This document shows positions 30,359 through 38,878 of a stretch of DNA of 64,000 nt, piece after piece (the first letter of the stretch is position 1; each line of letters begins with the position of its first letter). A model generated the notes under the pieces. The model made no database searches. It was not told the origin of the DNA and saw only the letters and a list, made by a program, of their open reading frames with translations. This stretch comes from a virus: positions 22,581 to 86,580 of IMG/VR virus record IMGVR_UViG_3300042691_028844. The stretch is one strand, 5' to 3'. Made by a program: the position numbers and the translations under genes.

Positions 30359-31942
30359 GTGGCTTACCTTCCACTCCGTAATTATAAATACGACTCGGGT
30401 CCGCATCGGATACAATCCGGTCCTGATCATGAAGGATATATTGTAATTACACAGGGAGTTCAATCAACAGGGGCTGACAACGGAATTATCGTCGACGGCA
30501 CACCCCTTAGTGGCGTGGTTGGGTCCGGTCAACGATGGGGGTATGATGCAAATTGGCGTTATGTCCCAACGTCAGCCCCTTCGCTGAGCGGACGACTTAC
30601 CCCAACTTTACGGCAGCCAAGCGGAACTTTAGGGTCTTATACGTTCACCAGAATCTCTACTCCAACTAATGTCGCTGGGGTTAAAGTTGTTAGCTCTGTT
30701 GAATCCGACACGACTTTTAAGAATCTAAGAAAAAGAAAATCAGTTTATTACGGAGGAGCTTGTCCTGATAATCAAAACTACTCTCCTTTCAATACACCAG
30801 AAGGTAATACAGCTGCTGAAGGTAAAACGGGCGGAGGCGTTACCCACCCGCTGTACGAGAGTCCGTTATTAACTAATGTTTTAGGTGGCCAGGGTACGTC
30901 TGACAGAAGTGAATGGCAATATAGTTCTCCTGTATATTGTGCTGTATTTACAGAAGCTAAGCGATCAGAGACCCCTGGGGTAATGTCCGGTGTTATTAGG
31001 AGCACTTATCGGGGCGGGTCTTTAAGCTATTTAACGAACTACGGAAACGTAGTATTAGGAGGTCGGCAGTTTTCCGGCGGCGGCGGCGGCGGCGGCGACG
31101 ATCTTTATGAAGAAGAGATTGATGGAGGTTTTGGGGAGTGGGTCGAGGAAGATTTCTCGACTTGTACACCTTATACTCCGGAGTTACCTTCTAATAACAA
31201 TGAATACCCCAACCCCGCGACCGTATACGTAGGGGATATTTTAACTGCCAACTTTTTAACTGGGGAAATTAACGGAGCTTTATTCTGCGAGGACTCTTCT
31301 ATAGAGTGGTATAGTGACCGTGACGGCTATTTAGGGTCTGGCGAAACGTATCTTGTTCCGGCGGCTAATATAGGCTCCAGTATATATTACGAAGTTACTT
31401 ACGAAAACGATGAGATTCTACCATCCCCACTTACTGATCCTGTAGCGTATCCTCTTCCTTTTCCGCCCTGTGCAATTACAGATATACGCGCTATTGCCGT
31501 AAGACCGTCGAATGTCGCGGCTTGGCCGGTAGGGACTTACGACCCTTGTGGACGTAATGAAATGCAGTTTGAGGCTTTCGGGACCAAATTTAACCCGGAT
31601 AGCTGCGCTCGTGAATCATTTTACTCAGTTATCGGTTTTCCTGTTATAGACATTGGGGTTGGGCAGGTCGTGTGGCCCGCGCTCCCTGTCTTAGACAATG
31701 ACCTTTGTGAGAATTATACAATTCAAACGTACGAGGTTACCAGAGTATACCTTTCAAATCTAATAGGGAGTGTAACTGGAGCGTTTTTATTCCTGAGGAC
31801 GCAGAGAGGATTAGATGGCTACGTTACATGGACTGCAGCTATTCGCCCGATGAATCCCTCGGGACTATATGTCAGACCGTTCCCACAACCAGGGGAGACC
31901 GTATATGGTGAGGCACCTTTCATACCCTCAGTTTCCGGTTAA
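30359..31942 (+). CDS. Virion protein with Ig-like domain (527 aa)
   Basis: GTG start at 30359. The first part is Ser/Gly/Tyr-rich beta structure; a polyglycine run with acidic flank (SGGGGGGGDDLYEEEIDGGF, near res. 241-260) separates it from a probable Ig-like domain (res. 285-365; TVYVGDILTANFLTGEINGA, SIEWYSDRDGYLGSG, IYYEVTYENDE). The C-terminus has paired Cys and Pro-rich beta sequence. Location right before the capsid gene suggests an exposed capsid-associated protein; such Ig-like folds commonly decorate heads or tails. Confidence 0.62.
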   Translation: MAYLPLRNYKYDSGPHRIQSGPDHEGYIVITQGVQSTGADNGIIVDGTPLSGVVGSGQRWGYDANWRYVPTSAPSLSGRLTPTLRQPSGTLGSYTFTRISTPTNVAGVKVVSSVESDTTFKNLRKRKSVYYGGACPDNQNYSPFNTPEGNTAAEGKTGGGVTHPLYESPLLTNVLGGQGTSDRSEWQYSSPVYCAVFTEAKRSETPGVMSGVIRSTYRGGSLSYLTNYGNVVLGGRQFSGGGGGGGDDLYEEEIDGGFGEWVEEDFSTCTPYTPELPSNNNEYPNPATVYVGDILTANFLTGEINGALFCEDSSIEWYSDRDGYLGSGETYLVPAANIGSSIYYEVTYENDEILPSPLTDPVAYPLPFPPCAITDIRAIAVRPSNVAAWPVGTYDPCGRNEMQFEAFGTKFNPDSCARESFYSVIGFPVIDIGVGQVVWPALPVLDNDLCENYTIQTYEVTRVYLSNLIGSVTGAFLFLRTQRGLDGYVTWTAAIRPMNPSGLYVRPFPQPGETVYGEAPFIPSVSG

Positions 31943-32075
31943 AGCCTCTCCGATCTTTGATTTGATTCTCCGTCCTTAAAACCGTTAAAATAAACGCGGA
32001 ACTTGCGACAAAATCTTTGTTTAATAGGGTTAGGTTTGGTTAAACTTAACGTGTAGTTCTTCGGGGGTTGGCGCT

Positions 32076-33191
32076 TTGTTCGTCGACAATGATTTTCCGA
32101 AGCTGCTCGGCGCCGAATTATACCGTCCGCATCCTGCGTACGTTGTAGAAATGGCGGCTGAGCCCGTGGTTGTTCACGACTTTAGTAAGCAACCGGGCCA
32201 GACTGTGCAGCTTGACCGCTATAGATTCTGGGGCAATCCTGGGTCTAAAGAATCGCGTGAGCGTACGGCAGAACAGACCATCGGTACTGCGAACAGCAGG
32301 AACATTGTCAAGGACAAAGTTCTTGTGACTCTTCGCGAGTACACTGGTCCTGCTGACCCTGGCGATCCTACTCAGCCTAGCACTTTCAAGATTGCTAGAG
32401 AGACCTTAATTACCGCTCAAAGATTACTTTTAGACACAGGTAATCTTACAGCGTTCCATCAATCTATTGGTTCTCTAACTCTCTTAGATGACTATAGAAG
32501 ATGGCGCGACCGGGTGTTCATTAACGAACTCCTGAAAGCTGTCTCGAAGGGTCAATCGTCTGACACCCAAGGTGGTTACTACTACCCTGGCGATTTAGCT
32601 GTTGGCGCCCTCACCTATACCAACGCCGAACAAGCCAAGTTCGACGTTAAGGACGACCTGCTCCGCGTGGTTAAGAGCCTGCGTAAGCGCAACGTTCCTA
32701 CGTATCAGGACGGTTTCTATCGCTGTGTATGCGATCCGACCTTCCTTATGCACCTTAGACAGAATAGCGACTTCCGTGAGGTGGCTCGTTATCCTGGTAA
32801 CGGGCAAATTAACCCGCTCATGTCTTCGATGCAGCCCAACGCTGCCATCTACATGGGCCAAGGTTTCGGCCAAGCTACCTTTGTAGCAGGTGAGCCGATT
32901 ATGCCCACCGGCTTCGTGTTTGAGGGAGTTCGCTTCTTCGAATCCACGAACATGCCGTCTCAGTCTCAGACTGCTTCGATTGCTGGTGCTAGCGCCTCTT
33001 ACGAAGCAGCTGTTGGTATGTTCTTCGGCCCTCAAGCCGTAGGCGTAGGCATTGGTGGCAACAACGCTCAAGTGTTGTTGAATAATAATGACGATTTCAG
33101 TCGTTTCATCATGATGATCTGGTCTCTTTATGCCGGATTTGAACTGCTGAACGCTGACTTCGCCACCATCAGTTATTCCTTCAACGCTTGA
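32076..33191 (+). CDS. Major capsid protein (371 aa)
   Basis: Position after portal and scaffold, high coding quality, strong bias to favoured codons and absence of disordered ends support this. Features: HDFSKQPGQTVQLDRYRFWG, a long helix (RETLITAQRLLLDTGNLTAF, comparable to the HK97 spine helix), and FYRCVCDPTFLMHLRQNSDF with GNGQINPLMSSM as the axial part. Start TTG 32076 (MFVDNDFPKLLG) after GGGGGTT. An upstream gap of 133 bases carries TTGCGA and TTTAATAG, a plausible promoter. Confidence 0.85.
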   Translation: MFVDNDFPKLLGAELYRPHPAYVVEMAAEPVVVHDFSKQPGQTVQLDRYRFWGNPGSKESRERTAEQTIGTANSRNIVKDKVLVTLREYTGPADPGDPTQPSTFKIARETLITAQRLLLDTGNLTAFHQSIGSLTLLDDYRRWRDRVFINELLKAVSKGQSSDTQGGYYYPGDLAVGALTYTNAEQAKFDVKDDLLRVVKSLRKRNVPTYQDGFYRCVCDPTFLMHLRQNSDFREVARYPGNGQINPLMSSMQPNAAIYMGQGFGQATFVAGEPIMPTGFVFEGVRFFESTNMPSQSQTASIAGASASYEAAVGMFFGPQAVGVGIGGNNAQVLLNNNDDFSRFIMMIWSLYAGFELLNADFATISYSFNA

Positions 33192-33206
33192 TAGGAGGTA
33201 TTAACG

Positions 33207-34076
33207 ATGGCTATTAACGCAAACCAGCTTGCAGTTACCCGGATTTATCCCGGTAACTACACCAACGTGCTGAAGTATTGGCACGAAACCAAGACCGTTA
33301 CGTATTTAAACGAGAACGGTACTAGCCAGACCCTGACGGATCAACCCGTGGGCGGCCCTGTCGGCGTGGTCTTCCGCCCCGGCTGGATTGCTCAGCAGGC
33401 TGTTGGCTATGTGGACCTTTCGTATCAAGCGTTAGGTTCTATCAACCAAATGGAGTATTACACTACTCCTTACGCTTCTGGCGGCGCGTCTAACAAACCG
33501 TTTACTAACGGCACTGCGATTATCCCTTCCCCGGATTATCACAAAGACATCCGCGCCGACATCACCACCGGCATCAAAGTGCCTTCCGGCGCTTATGTGT
33601 ACCGTGTGGGTCTCCGTGTTGACGGCGGCGATGTGGTCAGCAGCGGTGTGGTTGGCGGTGTTTCCTCTCCGAAGCTGGGTCTCGGCCCTGGTCTCGGCAT
33701 TGGTCTCTCTGAAACTCCTTCCGCTAGCGGCTTCTACGCAACTGTTGTCGGTTCCAACAGCCGGATCACGAACGGTACGTGGAATTCCAGTAATGCCTGG
33801 AATGCCGCAAACATGCACCGTGTGACGGCTGAGACTGAGTACGCTCTGGCCACCGTGGGCAACCTCGGCGGCGCTGCAGCGTCCGGTCTGGCCCAGGCTT
33901 CGGGTGTTTATGACCCCCGTGCAGGTGTCGGTAAACTGTCCGGTCGCAATAAAGCCCTCGCTATTTGCGAGGTTTGCTGGCTGCTTCCTGACGAAACCCC
34001 GAACCGCGAAAGCCTTGGGCTTCAACCTGGCGGTGTGGTGGAGTCCAGCATTTACACTTCCACCTCTCCCACCTGA
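33207..34076 (+). CDS. Capsid decoration / second head protein (289 aa)
   Basis: A strong AGGAGG (33193-33198) precedes ATG 33207. The product is Gly/Ser/Val-rich and beta-dominated (VPSGAYVYRVGLRVDGGDVV, GFYATVVGSNSRITNG), and codon choice is as biased as in the capsid gene, implying high expression. It directly follows the capsid gene and precedes tandem terminators, as decoration or cement proteins often do. No family name is claimed. Confidence 0.68.
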   Translation: MAINANQLAVTRIYPGNYTNVLKYWHETKTVTYLNENGTSQTLTDQPVGGPVGVVFRPGWIAQQAVGYVDLSYQALGSINQMEYYTTPYASGGASNKPFTNGTAIIPSPDYHKDIRADITTGIKVPSGAYVYRVGLRVDGGDVVSSGVVGGVSSPKLGLGPGLGIGLSETPSASGFYATVVGSNSRITNGTWNSSNAWNAANMHRVTAETEYALATVGNLGGAAASGLAQASGVYDPRAGVGKLSGRNKALAICEVCWLLPDETPNRESLGLQPGGVVESSIYTSTSPT

Positions 34077-34100
34077 GATTAGGTTTAATCTCAAATTTAT

Positions 34101-34119
34101 CTCCGGTTACGGAGTTTTT
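34101..34119 (+). terminator. Terminator, first of tandem pair
   Basis: CTCCG-GTTA-CGGAG followed by TTTTT, 25 bases after the decoration gene stop. Confidence 0.7.
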
Positions 34120-34120
34120 A

Positions 34121-34143
34121 CCCCTCTCTACGAGGGGTTTTTT
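34121..34143 (+). terminator. Terminator, second of tandem pair
   Basis: CCCCTC-TCTAC-GAGGGG followed by six Ts, immediately after the first hairpin; the pair strongly ends the capsid transcript. Confidence 0.88.
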
Positions 34144-34155
34144 ATTGCGGAGGGC

Positions 34156-34161
34156 TATACT
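34156..34161 (+). promoter_or_regulatory. -10 box TATACT
   Basis: GGGCTATACTAAGG lies 23 bases before ATG 34185 and just after the tandem terminators, so a new transcript should start here. No -35 visible. Confidence 0.6.
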
Positions 34162-34184
34162 AAGGCTTAGCCAATAGCTTCATA

Positions 34185-34619
34185 ATGACAGTCACTGCCG
34201 TGAAAGAATTTACCTACGTTCCGAACGGTGTGAAAGTTACCGTTCTCAGTACTCACGATGATGGTGAGTACTACATGGTTCGTTCCATCACTACTGGCAA
34301 AGTTTTTTACGCACACAAGAATCAAATTGTTGAAAAAGATGTAGAAGAGGAGCTTGACGAAAAACCCGTTAAGCGTCGCCGGGGTCGGCAAATTGTTCGG
34401 CCCGAGTCGCCGGCTTTTACACGCATCAACATCAACAGCGCGCCTCCAGAGCTGTTAACTCAGATTCTTAACGGGGTTGGAATGAAGACCGCCGTGGCGA
34501 TTAAAGAGCTTCAGCAGTCCTTGCCTGGCGAGCGGTTCACCAAACTGGATCAATTAAAGAGTATTTCGGGCATCGACTGGGATGTCGTCCTTGAGGGAGA
34601 TATTGCTTATGTCGAATGA
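34185..34619 (+). CDS. Helix-hairpin-helix DNA-binding protein (144 aa)
   Basis: N-terminus (VPNGVKVTVLSTHDDGEYYM) is a small beta fold; a basic linker KRRRGRQIVRP follows; res. 80-138 form a ComEA-type HhH: ININSAPPELLTQILNGVGM, KTAVAIKELQQSLPG, KLDQLKSISGIDW. HhH motifs bind DNA backbone without sequence preference. A role in DNA ends, packaging or head completion is possible; not shown. Confidence 0.75.
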   Translation: MTVTAVKEFTYVPNGVKVTVLSTHDDGEYYMVRSITTGKVFYAHKNQIVEKDVEEELDEKPVKRRRGRQIVRPESPAFTRININSAPPELLTQILNGVGMKTAVAIKELQQSLPGERFTKLDQLKSISGIDWDVVLEGDIAYVE

Positions 34620-34636
34620 TTTGGAGTTAAATCTTT

Positions 34637-34642
34637 TAGACT
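34637..34642 (+). promoter_or_regulatory. -10 box TAGACT
   Basis: CTTTTAGACTGTTG lies 21 bases before GTG 34664. Confidence 0.4.
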
Positions 34643-34663
34643 GTTGTTAGCGGTCGGGTTTTA

Positions 34664-35296
34664 GTGGCTCGTCTTTTAACAGCAGAATTACAGCAAGTTC
34701 AGCAATACCTTGACGAACAAGGTGTTGTATTTGCCAGTGAGTTTACTGACGCTGCTCGGCTTGAAGTCGTTTATGCCGCAGTTAACTCTTTACTGAGGCA
34801 AGTTCCTCAAGTTCGGTCATGCTCTCTTGATGACTATAACTTTGAGCGTGTTTGTTATCACCTTAATTACAACATCTCTGCAGTTAGCCCCGCAGACTAC
34901 TCTAGGTTGCTGGAGGCTTGCAATAATATTCCTAGTGATTTTTACTACTCAAAAATCCTGAATCAGGTTGAGCGTTGCGATCGAGCCGAGGTGTACACAG
35001 AACTGGCATCCAATCGAGGCGCTAGCCAGCAGGAAGTGATTCTCGGTCAAGGAGAGGAAGTATTAAATAGAACCATAACGATTCAAGATAATCGAAAAGT
35101 TATGCGCGTCTGGCGTGAGAACTATTTATATGAGTGTGATCGACTTTCGGCCGTTTTGCATGTAGTTAATTACAAGGATCCGGTTATTGCTCACTCTCGT
35201 TTTATCGCCACGGAGGGTGAGTTCATCCAGAGTCTTCCCGGCCCACCTAGTCCAGCGCTATACGACGATATTTTCTTTTCTACCCTTTGGCATTGA
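34664..35296 (+). CDS. Connector-type protein, copy A (210 aa)
   Basis: GTG start. With the next gene it forms a tandem duplicated pair: both share QQxxxYLxxQGVV, a REIVYAAxN-type helix, LDDYNFxRVxYHLxYN, PADYSRLLxAC, YYxKIxxQxERC and WRENYxxExDRL. An all-helical protein of about 24 kDa between capsid and internal virion genes suits a head-tail connector or adaptor. Function is inferred from position. Confidence 0.65.
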   Translation: MARLLTAELQQVQQYLDEQGVVFASEFTDAARLEVVYAAVNSLLRQVPQVRSCSLDDYNFERVCYHLNYNISAVSPADYSRLLEACNNIPSDFYYSKILNQVERCDRAEVYTELASNRGASQQEVILGQGEEVLNRTITIQDNRKVMRVWRENYLYECDRLSAVLHVVNYKDPVIAHSRFIATEGEFIQSLPGPPSPALYDDIFFSTLWH

Positions 35297-35297
35297 T

Positions 35298-35303
35298 TAG
35301 ACT
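35298..35303 (+). promoter_or_regulatory. -10 box TAGACT
   Basis: GATTAGACTCTGTATAAACG lies 20 bases before GTG 35324; each copy of the duplicated pair thus has its own TAGACT box at almost the same distance. Confidence 0.4.
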
Positions 35304-35323
35304 CTGTATAAACGTAACCAGCC

Positions 35324-35944
35324 GTGGCTGAATTAAGTGTTCAAGAACTAGAGCAGATTTACAGCTACCTTGCGCAGCAGGGTGTTGTAACTCAGCCCAC
35401 CACCACGGATCGCACAAAACGAGAAATCGTTTATGCGGCGCTAAATGAAATCGGCCGCAACCCTGGCAAGGTTTTTGGTTTTAAGCTAGATGACTTTAAC
35501 TTCTCTAGAGTTGCGTATCACTTAGGGTATAACGTAGCGACTGTCCCTGCTGGCGATTACTCTCGTCTGCTGCTGGCTTGTACAAGTATCCCCAGTCAGT
35601 ATTTTTATGACAAGATTATCCAGCAGATTGAACGTTGCGAAGAGGCTGAAAGGCTTTCGGAATTAGCTGGTGGTAAAGGCACCAGCCGGCAAGAGATTAT
35701 TCTTGGTGACGTTAGCCGTACGATTAGCGTTCAGGATAAACAAGAGACAGCCAAAATCTGGCGGGAAAACTATATCTTTGAGACCGATAGGTTAGCCCAA
35801 ATGCTGTTCGTAGCTAACTACAGGAACCCCGTGGTTAATCGTTACCGTTTTGAGCGTAGTGGCGGCACGTATGTTCAGGCTCTGCCTGGTGCTCCCACGA
35901 TGTCGCGGGCCGATCGTCTCTATTTTGCGACTAATTGGCGTTAA
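35324..35944 (+). CDS. Connector-type protein, copy B (206 aa)
   Basis: GTG start; paralogue of the gene before it (shared motifs VYAALNEIGRNPGKVFGFKL, LDDFNFSRVAYHLGYN, AGDYSRLLLAC, WRENYIFETDRL, and PGAPTMSRADRLYFATNW matched by a similar end in copy A). Divergence is considerable, so the duplication is old and both copies are probably needed, perhaps as two ring or neck components. Confidence 0.65.
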   Translation: MAELSVQELEQIYSYLAQQGVVTQPTTTDRTKREIVYAALNEIGRNPGKVFGFKLDDFNFSRVAYHLGYNVATVPAGDYSRLLLACTSIPSQYFYDKIIQQIERCEEAERLSELAGGKGTSRQEIILGDVSRTISVQDKQETAKIWRENYIFETDRLAQMLFVANYRNPVVNRYRFERSGGTYVQALPGAPTMSRADRLYFATNWR

Positions 35945-35975
35945 AGCTATTATGGTATTAAGTACTGGTGTTTAG

Positions 35976-37820
35976 ATGGCTTTACTCGATCAGCTGCTTA
36001 GAGCGGGAGGTGTTAGCCCAGCTCAGATTCAGCGTGCTTTAGAGACTGTCGGCACAACCTTACTGCAACAGGGTAATCAGACAGGTCGGGAAATTCTTCG
36101 GCGGGTTAATCCGCAGTTAGAGAGAGCAGTAGATACAACTAGGCAGCAAGGTGCGTCTAGAGCTATTCGTCAATTTGAACAAAATCAAGCTGGACGCAGA
36201 GCGGCCGAAGCCGGAAGACCTGCACCCGTCCCACAGTTTGGTGGCGGCGGGCGTCCGCCAGCTCGACCTACAACTGCTGGTGGATCTGGGGCCAACCGTC
36301 CGCCCAATCCTCCTCGGGCGTCGGCTTCGCCTGAGCCTACCCCTTCGCCCCGCTCCACTGTTTATCAGCCCCCGTTACCTAATCCGCGTGGGCCCAGAGG
36401 ACAGTATCAATCTATTTATGGTGAACCGCGTTCGGTTATTGAAGCTCGTCTTCGCAGGGCTGTTCCCATTGAGCAGCCCCCAGCCACCGGGCCTGCTGTT
36501 AGTCCCGGTCAGTTAGCTTTTGACGCTCTTGGGCTGCAAGAGCCAATGGGTCCTCTCAGCAGACAACTACTTGAATCGGATCCGCAAACGTATAAGTCGA
36601 TCTCGGATCTTGCTGTTGCTGCTCAGCGGCAGTTTAATGTTCCGGTAACGGTTGAGGATCTGGTTGGCCCTCGGGGTACTTCACTTCTTAATGAGCTTCA
36701 GGCGAGTAGCGGCATAGTTAGATCTTCTGGCGGTCGTGCTGCTGGTTCGCTCTCTGCGCCTCGCGTCGAAGTTACCCTTGACCCCGATCCCAGCGATATT
36801 GTCCGTCGTGGATCTTCACAGGGGGTAAGTCTGTACCCAGAAGCTTCTGATGTTATCCAGACATCCACTGGGGCATACCAGTTACCTCCAGGAGGGGTGA
36901 AAGGGTTGCGAGGGTTCGGACCTACGGCTAATGCTGTTAGCGCCGTAGGTGAAGATGTTGTCGATATTCGGCCAGTTGTAGGCTCGCTAAGTGATGCCAC
37001 TGACTTCCGAAACGCTGTCGGCGGGTTACGCCAGCGTAATCTGGGCCGTTACGTTATGCCCGGTAGTCTCGGTGTAGCAGGCGGTCTTGGGGCGGGAGCC
37101 CTTGGATATTTTGCTCTGCGGGAAGATCAGCCGCCTGCAGGGCAGCGTTTAACCGATGCACAACTGTATCCCCCGCAGGGATCTGCGCTTCCGCTGACTT
37201 CTGATGGCGGTCCGAACGCGTATCCGCCCGCCGCATTCGATCAAGGCTTAGGTTCTGGTCAAACTCAAACCGCCACTACTGGCCAGATGGGTGCGGGCAC
37301 TGTAACCATTCGCATGAATGACAGTGCAAGCAATCAACGGCAAGCAGCTCAAAACGCTGCTGCTGGTGCCGGTATGTTCGAGCCCAGACCGCAGGACTTT
37401 AGAACTCCTAGAGAGTTTTATACCGCCGCATCCGCGTACGCCCGTCAACCTGGCGTGCGCGAGAACATTGCAGAGCAGTTAGCTCAGCGATCTGAAAGGA
37501 TGGGGCAGGTTGATATGCAGGCGTGGGCTAGATCAAATCCGAGTCTCGCTTATCAGCTGTCCCTGCGTAACGCCCCGCGAGACATTTCCCAGCAGACTCC
37601 GAATATCCAGGAGGGTGCAGTTGTTACATCTTTAGGGGAAAACAACGCGAACAATATGATTGGTAATACCGCTGAAGCGGTCAGAGTCGCTGAGGGCGCT
37701 CCTTCAGATATTAGGGACGCCACTGATCCCCGGTTAGCGGTTTCACTGAAGCCCATGCCCAGGGACCTTCAAGCGTTCTTTAATCGTCCTGGTTTCGCGG
37801 GCACCTCCCGTCTGTACTGA
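35976..37820 (+). CDS. Large virion protein with hydrophobic segment (614 aa)
   Basis: Layout: Gln/Arg-rich helical N-terminus (res. 1-80), Pro/Gly/Ser-rich disordered part (res. 85-150), a middle domain, a Gly/Ala hydrophobic stretch near res. 362-378 (GSLGVAGGLGAGALGYFAL), another disordered part, and a C-terminal segment with PQDFRTPREFYTAASAYARQ and WARSNPSLAY. The last motif is shared with the leftward 300-residue protein (11725-12627). Resembles ejection or internal virion proteins in composition. No enzyme domain. Confidence 0.65.
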   Translation: MALLDQLLRAGGVSPAQIQRALETVGTTLLQQGNQTGREILRRVNPQLERAVDTTRQQGASRAIRQFEQNQAGRRAAEAGRPAPVPQFGGGGRPPARPTTAGGSGANRPPNPPRASASPEPTPSPRSTVYQPPLPNPRGPRGQYQSIYGEPRSVIEARLRRAVPIEQPPATGPAVSPGQLAFDALGLQEPMGPLSRQLLESDPQTYKSISDLAVAAQRQFNVPVTVEDLVGPRGTSLLNELQASSGIVRSSGGRAAGSLSAPRVEVTLDPDPSDIVRRGSSQGVSLYPEASDVIQTSTGAYQLPPGGVKGLRGFGPTANAVSAVGEDVVDIRPVVGSLSDATDFRNAVGGLRQRNLGRYVMPGSLGVAGGLGAGALGYFALREDQPPAGQRLTDAQLYPPQGSALPLTSDGGPNAYPPAAFDQGLGSGQTQTATTGQMGAGTVTIRMNDSASNQRQAAQNAAAGAGMFEPRPQDFRTPREFYTAASAYARQPGVRENIAEQLAQRSERMGQVDMQAWARSNPSLAYQLSLRNAPRDISQQTPNIQEGAVVTSLGENNANNMIGNTAEAVRVAEGAPSDIRDATDPRLAVSLKPMPRDLQAFFNRPGFAGTSRLY

Positions 37821-37822
37821 TC

Positions 37823-38308
37823 ATGGCTGACTATTCCTCGATTGATTACAGCAGCGGTTTTAGTCAACCGTTTGATGCGTTTACAACCCCAGCTAACGCC
37901 GGCGGGTACGACTGGAGTCAGAGTACACCTTTTAGCGACCCTTATCAGCCGTCTATTCAGCAGAATGCCCCAGCGCAGACTAACTGGACAGACATTCTTA
38001 AGGGTGTAGGTATCGCTGCCGGCGGTGTTGCTAAAGGAATCGACGCTTACCGTGGCACTCCTTCCAGACCCGGTAACCCGTTCGATCAGTTTATGGCTCA
38101 AGAGGCCGAGAAGGAAAAGTACACTCGGGAGAAAGACTTAATTGGTGCTTTACTGGAGGAGTACACCCAAGGTAAAGATAAAAAAGAACAAGATCCAGAA
38201 GGTCTCCTTTGGCTAGATCGTGTTCTCGACCCTACGAAGCGGACTAAAGTTGCCGGTATAACGAGCGATTCGCCGCGCATGGCCGGCAGTATCTTCGGGA
38301 TGTCCTAA
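37823..38308 (+). CDS. Virion-cluster protein (161 aa)
   Basis: Two bases after the previous gene. Tyr/Ser/Gln-rich N-terminus (MADYSSIDYSSGFSQPFDAF), a Gly-rich hydrophobic part (GVGIAAGGVAKGIDAYRG, about res. 55-75) and a charged helix (EAEKEKYTREKDLIGALLEE). Similar layout to the GA-rich virion proteins above. Family unknown. Confidence 0.6.
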   Translation: MADYSSIDYSSGFSQPFDAFTTPANAGGYDWSQSTPFSDPYQPSIQQNAPAQTNWTDILKGVGIAAGGVAKGIDAYRGTPSRPGNPFDQFMAQEAEKEKYTREKDLIGALLEEYTQGKDKKEQDPEGLLWLDRVLDPTKRTKVAGITSDSPRMAGSIFGMS

Positions 38309-38320
38309 TCCTTTTTCACC

Positions 38321-38875
38321 ATGAGCTCAACTAGCACCAACAAATCGCCCTGCCTGATTGATCGCCCGTTTCTGCGTGGGGCTCGGATTACCTCGTCTAC
38401 CCAGACCTGTAACCCGAGCAATCCTAATCTTACTGACCTTATTCAGTTAGTTCGAGTAGGCGATCTTCCGTCTGAGGATGCTGCACTGATCGAGGATATC
38501 ACAATCGTCTCGAACGAGGATTATCCCGATCAATCAGGCATTCGTACAGCTGACTTAGGTTTGTACGTCTATGCACCCAATCAAGCTGCCCCTTCTACTT
38601 CTGCGGCTCTGATGGTTGGCCGCTTTGAAGTTGGTCTTAGCGGCTCCACCCACGGGTATCCTCAGTCGGTGCAACTGTTCGGCATTAACGCACCTGTTCC
38701 GCAAGTTGGGGACACAACGATTGTTGCCCCTATTCAGTTAGGCAAGGGCGAAGGTCTTTACCTTGAAAAAGGTTACATCCTCTGCGTAGGCTACATCGGC
38801 ACAGGACCGACTGCTGTTTCTGGTGGTTTAAGTCCGTCCGGTATTACTGTTTGGGCTCAGGGAGGTTTCTACTGA
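38321..38875 (+). CDS. Structural beta-rich protein (184 aa)
   Basis: Starts MSSTSTNKSPCLIDRPFLRG; beta-rich throughout (DLGLYVYAPNQAAPSTSAAL, MVGRFEVGLSG, GLYLEKGYILCVGYIGTG). Resembles small capsid- or tail-attached proteins with a single beta-sandwich. Three bases before the next gene. No family recognised. Confidence 0.6.
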   Translation: MSSTSTNKSPCLIDRPFLRGARITSSTQTCNPSNPNLTDLIQLVRVGDLPSEDAALIEDITIVSNEDYPDQSGIRTADLGLYVYAPNQAAPSTSAALMVGRFEVGLSGSTHGYPQSVQLFGINAPVPQVGDTTIVAPIQLGKGEGLYLEKGYILCVGYIGTGPTAVSGGLSPSGITVWAQGGFY

Positions 38876-38878
38876 TTT

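Noticed and set aside
33432-34094. 220-residue minus-strand frame opposite the decoration gene
   Set aside because: Antisense to a strongly biased, highly expressed gene; long only because of high GC at third positions.
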